Origin: Verrucomicrobiaceae bacterium
GTDB lineage: Bacteria; Verrucomicrobiota; Verrucomicrobiia; Verrucomicrobiales; Verrucomicrobiaceae
Reading direction: 5' to 3'
Assembly: GCA_947463285.1 (NCBI GenBank)
Contig: CANHTV010000104.1
Span: 1-9,848, forward strand
DNA length: 9,848 bases
Below, one piece after another: positions 9,201 to 9,848 of this stretch. Position 1 is the first letter of the stretch, and each line of letters starts with the position of its first letter. The notes below the pieces were generated by a model. It had not been told where the DNA came from. It saw only the letters and a program-made list of their open reading frames with translations, and made no database searches. A program made the position numbers and the translations under genes.

Positions 9201-9397
9201 AAGTAGCGAAGCAACTGCTCGCCAAGGTGCAGGGTTTACTCGCCCTCGACTGGCAGAAGCGTGCGGGGCCGCGCGCTCAAGTCAAAGGCGCTATTTCCGA
9301 TGCCCTCGATGACGGTCTACCACGCGCCTACGACAAGCCGCTTTACGAAGCCAAGGTGGAAGCGGTCTTTGAGCACTTCTACGAAACAGCGGCGTAG
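6236..9397 (+). CDS. hsdR: Type I restriction endonuclease subunit HsdR
   Basis: The product is the restriction and motor subunit. It translocates DNA with ATP and cuts unmethylated DNA far from the recognition site, in complex with HsdM and HsdS. The N-terminal nuclease domain shows the PD-(D/E)xK residues D150, E164 and K166 (RPDLIGF ... VVVELKKPG). The helicase core follows: Walker A QGSGKS at 302-307, DEAH at 401-404, FTGTPL as motif III (about 430), and the late motif QTIARANRVFPGK near residue 680. A long helical C-terminal region (about 720-1053) is the part that normally docks to the methylase. The 1053 aa are normal for the family, and all key motifs are present with no frameshift. 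It is the last gene of the operon. Composition is GC-rich like hsdM and unlike the cassette between them. Confidence 0.96.
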   Translation: MSAHAYTEDQLVEQPAIGLFEDLGWETVSAAEEMFGTAGTLGRTTKMEAVLTGRLRVALEKLNPSLPPEAITSAIDELTRNRSAMSMAAANREVHELLKQGIKVSVADRERGGQKTERVRVIDWENPEANDFLLVSQMSIQGPLYLRRPDLIGFVNGLPLVVVELKKPGVPAQQAFTDNLTCYKADIPALFWGNALMIASNGTDSRVGSLTADWERFFEWKRIASEDEPRRVSLEVMIRGTCDKTRLLDLVENFILFSEHKAGLVKIVGQNHQFLGVNNAITASLKARTEGHGRGGVFWQTQGSGKSFSMVFYSQKILRTVPGDWTFVIVTDRVELDEQIATTFKACGAVSEAEGEICHASSGEHLRELLRGNHRYVFTLVHKFQTDEKLTDRRDVIVLTDEAHRSQYDTLALNMRAALPNATFVAFTGTPLIAGEERTREVFGDYVSIYDFQQSVEDGATVPLFYENRTPELHLDNPDLNEDIYALIEEAELSDEGEEKLQQELGKQYHLITRDDRLETVAKDIVTHFLGRGFQGKAMVVSIDKATALKMHAKVQKHWMAEKERVQGEIAKLDAIKGFRTDEQLTTRAELKVRLDRLQSTDMAVIVSGEQNEIAKMAAKGIDIVPHRKRMNDEALDEKFKDPADPLSIAFVCAMWLTGFDAPSCSTIYLDKPMRNHSLMQTIARANRVFPGKQSGLIVDYANVFASLEKALAIYGAGKGGKTPVRDKQELVEQLRTALKEAAEFCQHQGVSLTAIHEATGMEKLHLLGEAVNALISPDELRKQFLAHEKLVRALYQAVKPDKVAIEFAPMCSLLATLADTIKTQTGEGETPDITPIMGKLNDLLDESIGAEGFTIAEGQAGARHGVIDLSKINFEALAKKFKESKQKNLDIEKLKAAIRATLDKIVHMHRALRTDYQQKFEELISSYNAGSRNIDELFEELLKLSRELSEEQTRHVRENMLPDELVIFDILTRPAPDLSDDERDEVKKVAKQLLAKVQGLLALDWQKRAGPRAQVKGAISDALDDGLPRAYDKPLYEAKVEAVFEHFYETAA

Positions 9398-9694
9398 GTG
9401 GAAACAAGGAGCGCGCGCGGTTGCTTTACACTGCTGAATCGAGGACGAGGACGACATGGAACCGCCCTCTGTCCATGGCTTACGGCCCCCAGGGAGCATG
9501 ATCGGTGGTGCCTCAATACAGTGAACCTTGCGAGGATGAAGATCATGAAAGGGGTGCCGAAGCTGGACACTGAGAGGAGCGTGGACACTCTGGTCCGCCT
9601 CTTCTCTTCTAGGCTTCGCATTGGATTTGGCTGGCGGGCAAGAGTGCCCGCGCTCCCTTTCACTCCGTGAAACGCTACGGCTTACCCTTTCTCC
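9398..9694. other. Convergent intergenic region between hsdR and the Trm112 gene
   Basis: No gene is supported here. A - strand frame is open across 9379-9663 but shows no known domain, overlaps the end of hsdR, and contains repeat sequence. The right part holds a full copy of the palindromic repeat, which could act as a two-way transcription end signal between the convergent genes. No T-run terminator is visible. Confidence 0.5.
9576..9656 (+). repeat. Palindromic repeat element, intergenic full copy (copy C)
   Basis: The left unit is GGAGCGTGGACACTCTGGTCC and the right unit GCGGGCAAGAGTGCCC then GCGCTCC. Outer ends match as inverted copies at 17 of 21 bases by hand. The total of 81 nt, orientation and layout are the same as copy A in hsdM (85 nt), while the spacer sequence is unrelated. 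The hairpin parts are therefore what is conserved. Confidence 0.8.
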
Positions 9695-9848
9695 TCACTC
9701 CTGCGGCAGCAGGATGGGGATGCCGGCATCGATGGGGAAGAGGCGGGTGCCGTCTTCACGGGCCAGGGCTTGGGCATCGGCGGGGTAACCGTTCGTTTGT
9801 AATTCCGCAGCCGTGGCCCAGCGCAGGGACTGATGGGTATCAGGACAG
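9695..9848 (-). CDS. Trm112 family protein, C-terminal part (cut by window edge)
   Basis: The last 50 residues of a - strand gene run in from the right edge. They begin CPDTHQSLRWA and end LFPIDAGIPILLPQE. The CPxTHQ start and the P-I-x-x-G-I-P-x-L-L-P ending are typical of small bacterial Trm112/YcaR-type zinc-binding proteins of about 60 aa, so only the first few residues should be missing. In eukaryotes and archaea Trm112 activates methyltransferases; bacterial roles are less clear. It converges on hsdR and is probably chromosomal background unrelated to the restriction operon. Confidence 0.8.
   Translation of the reverse strand, partial: CPDTHQSLRWATAAELQTNGYPADAQALAREDGTRLFPIDAGIPILLPQE

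Noticed and set aside
9379..9663. - strand frame of 94 codons after hsdR
   Set aside because: It overlaps the end of hsdR, includes repeat sequence, and has no domain.

Overview
The window carries a complete Type I restriction-modification operon on the + strand, with an unusual accessory cassette between the specificity and restriction genes. The order is hsdM, hsdS, a HEPN-motif gene, a tRNA-like RNA gene, a TauD/TfdA-type dioxygenase, a second HEPN-motif gene with a zinc ribbon, then hsdR. Three neighbouring gene pairs overlap by ATGA. HEPN1 overlaps the RNA gene by 15 nt, the RNA ends 8 nt before the dioxygenase start, and HEPN2 ends 6 nt before hsdR. I read this as one transcription unit, probably driven from the roughly 690-nt leader before hsdM.

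The tRNA-like gene (4465-4572) is the most striking feature. It has a fully paired 7-bp acceptor stem, a canonical D arm with GG, a 5-bp T stem with loop TTCAAGT, discriminator A and an encoded CCA, all at standard tRNA spacing. Its anticodon loop, however, is 40 nt instead of 7, or equivalently the anticodon arm is one long hairpin. No ordinary anticodon can be read without removing about 33 nt. It may be a decoy, sensor or carrier RNA, or an intron-bearing tRNA.

The cassette resembles the prr locus of E. coli, where the tRNA-Lys anticodon nuclease PrrC sits between hsdS and hsdR of a Type I system. The nuclease region of PrrC is of HEPN type. Here two proteins with the HEPN R-x4-H motif lie on either side of a tRNA-like RNA and a possible RNA- or aminoacyl-modifying dioxygenase. 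A back-up RNase defence that watches over the restriction system is a reasonable but untested model.

The second theme is a family of short palindromic repeats of about 80-95 nt. Each has two small hairpins whose outer ends are inverted copies of each other. Copies or half-copies lie in the leader, in the hsdR/Trm112 intergenic region, and twice in frame inside hsdM, where they add about 30 residues each without breaking the gene.

The right edge holds the C-terminal end of a Trm112-family gene on the - strand, convergent with hsdR. The leader (1-692) and the 9398-9694 gap hold no gene I can support. Organism: a fairly high-GC bacterium with weak Shine-Dalgarno signals. The repeat family and general style suggest Verrucomicrobia to me, but this is from memory and should be treated as a guess.
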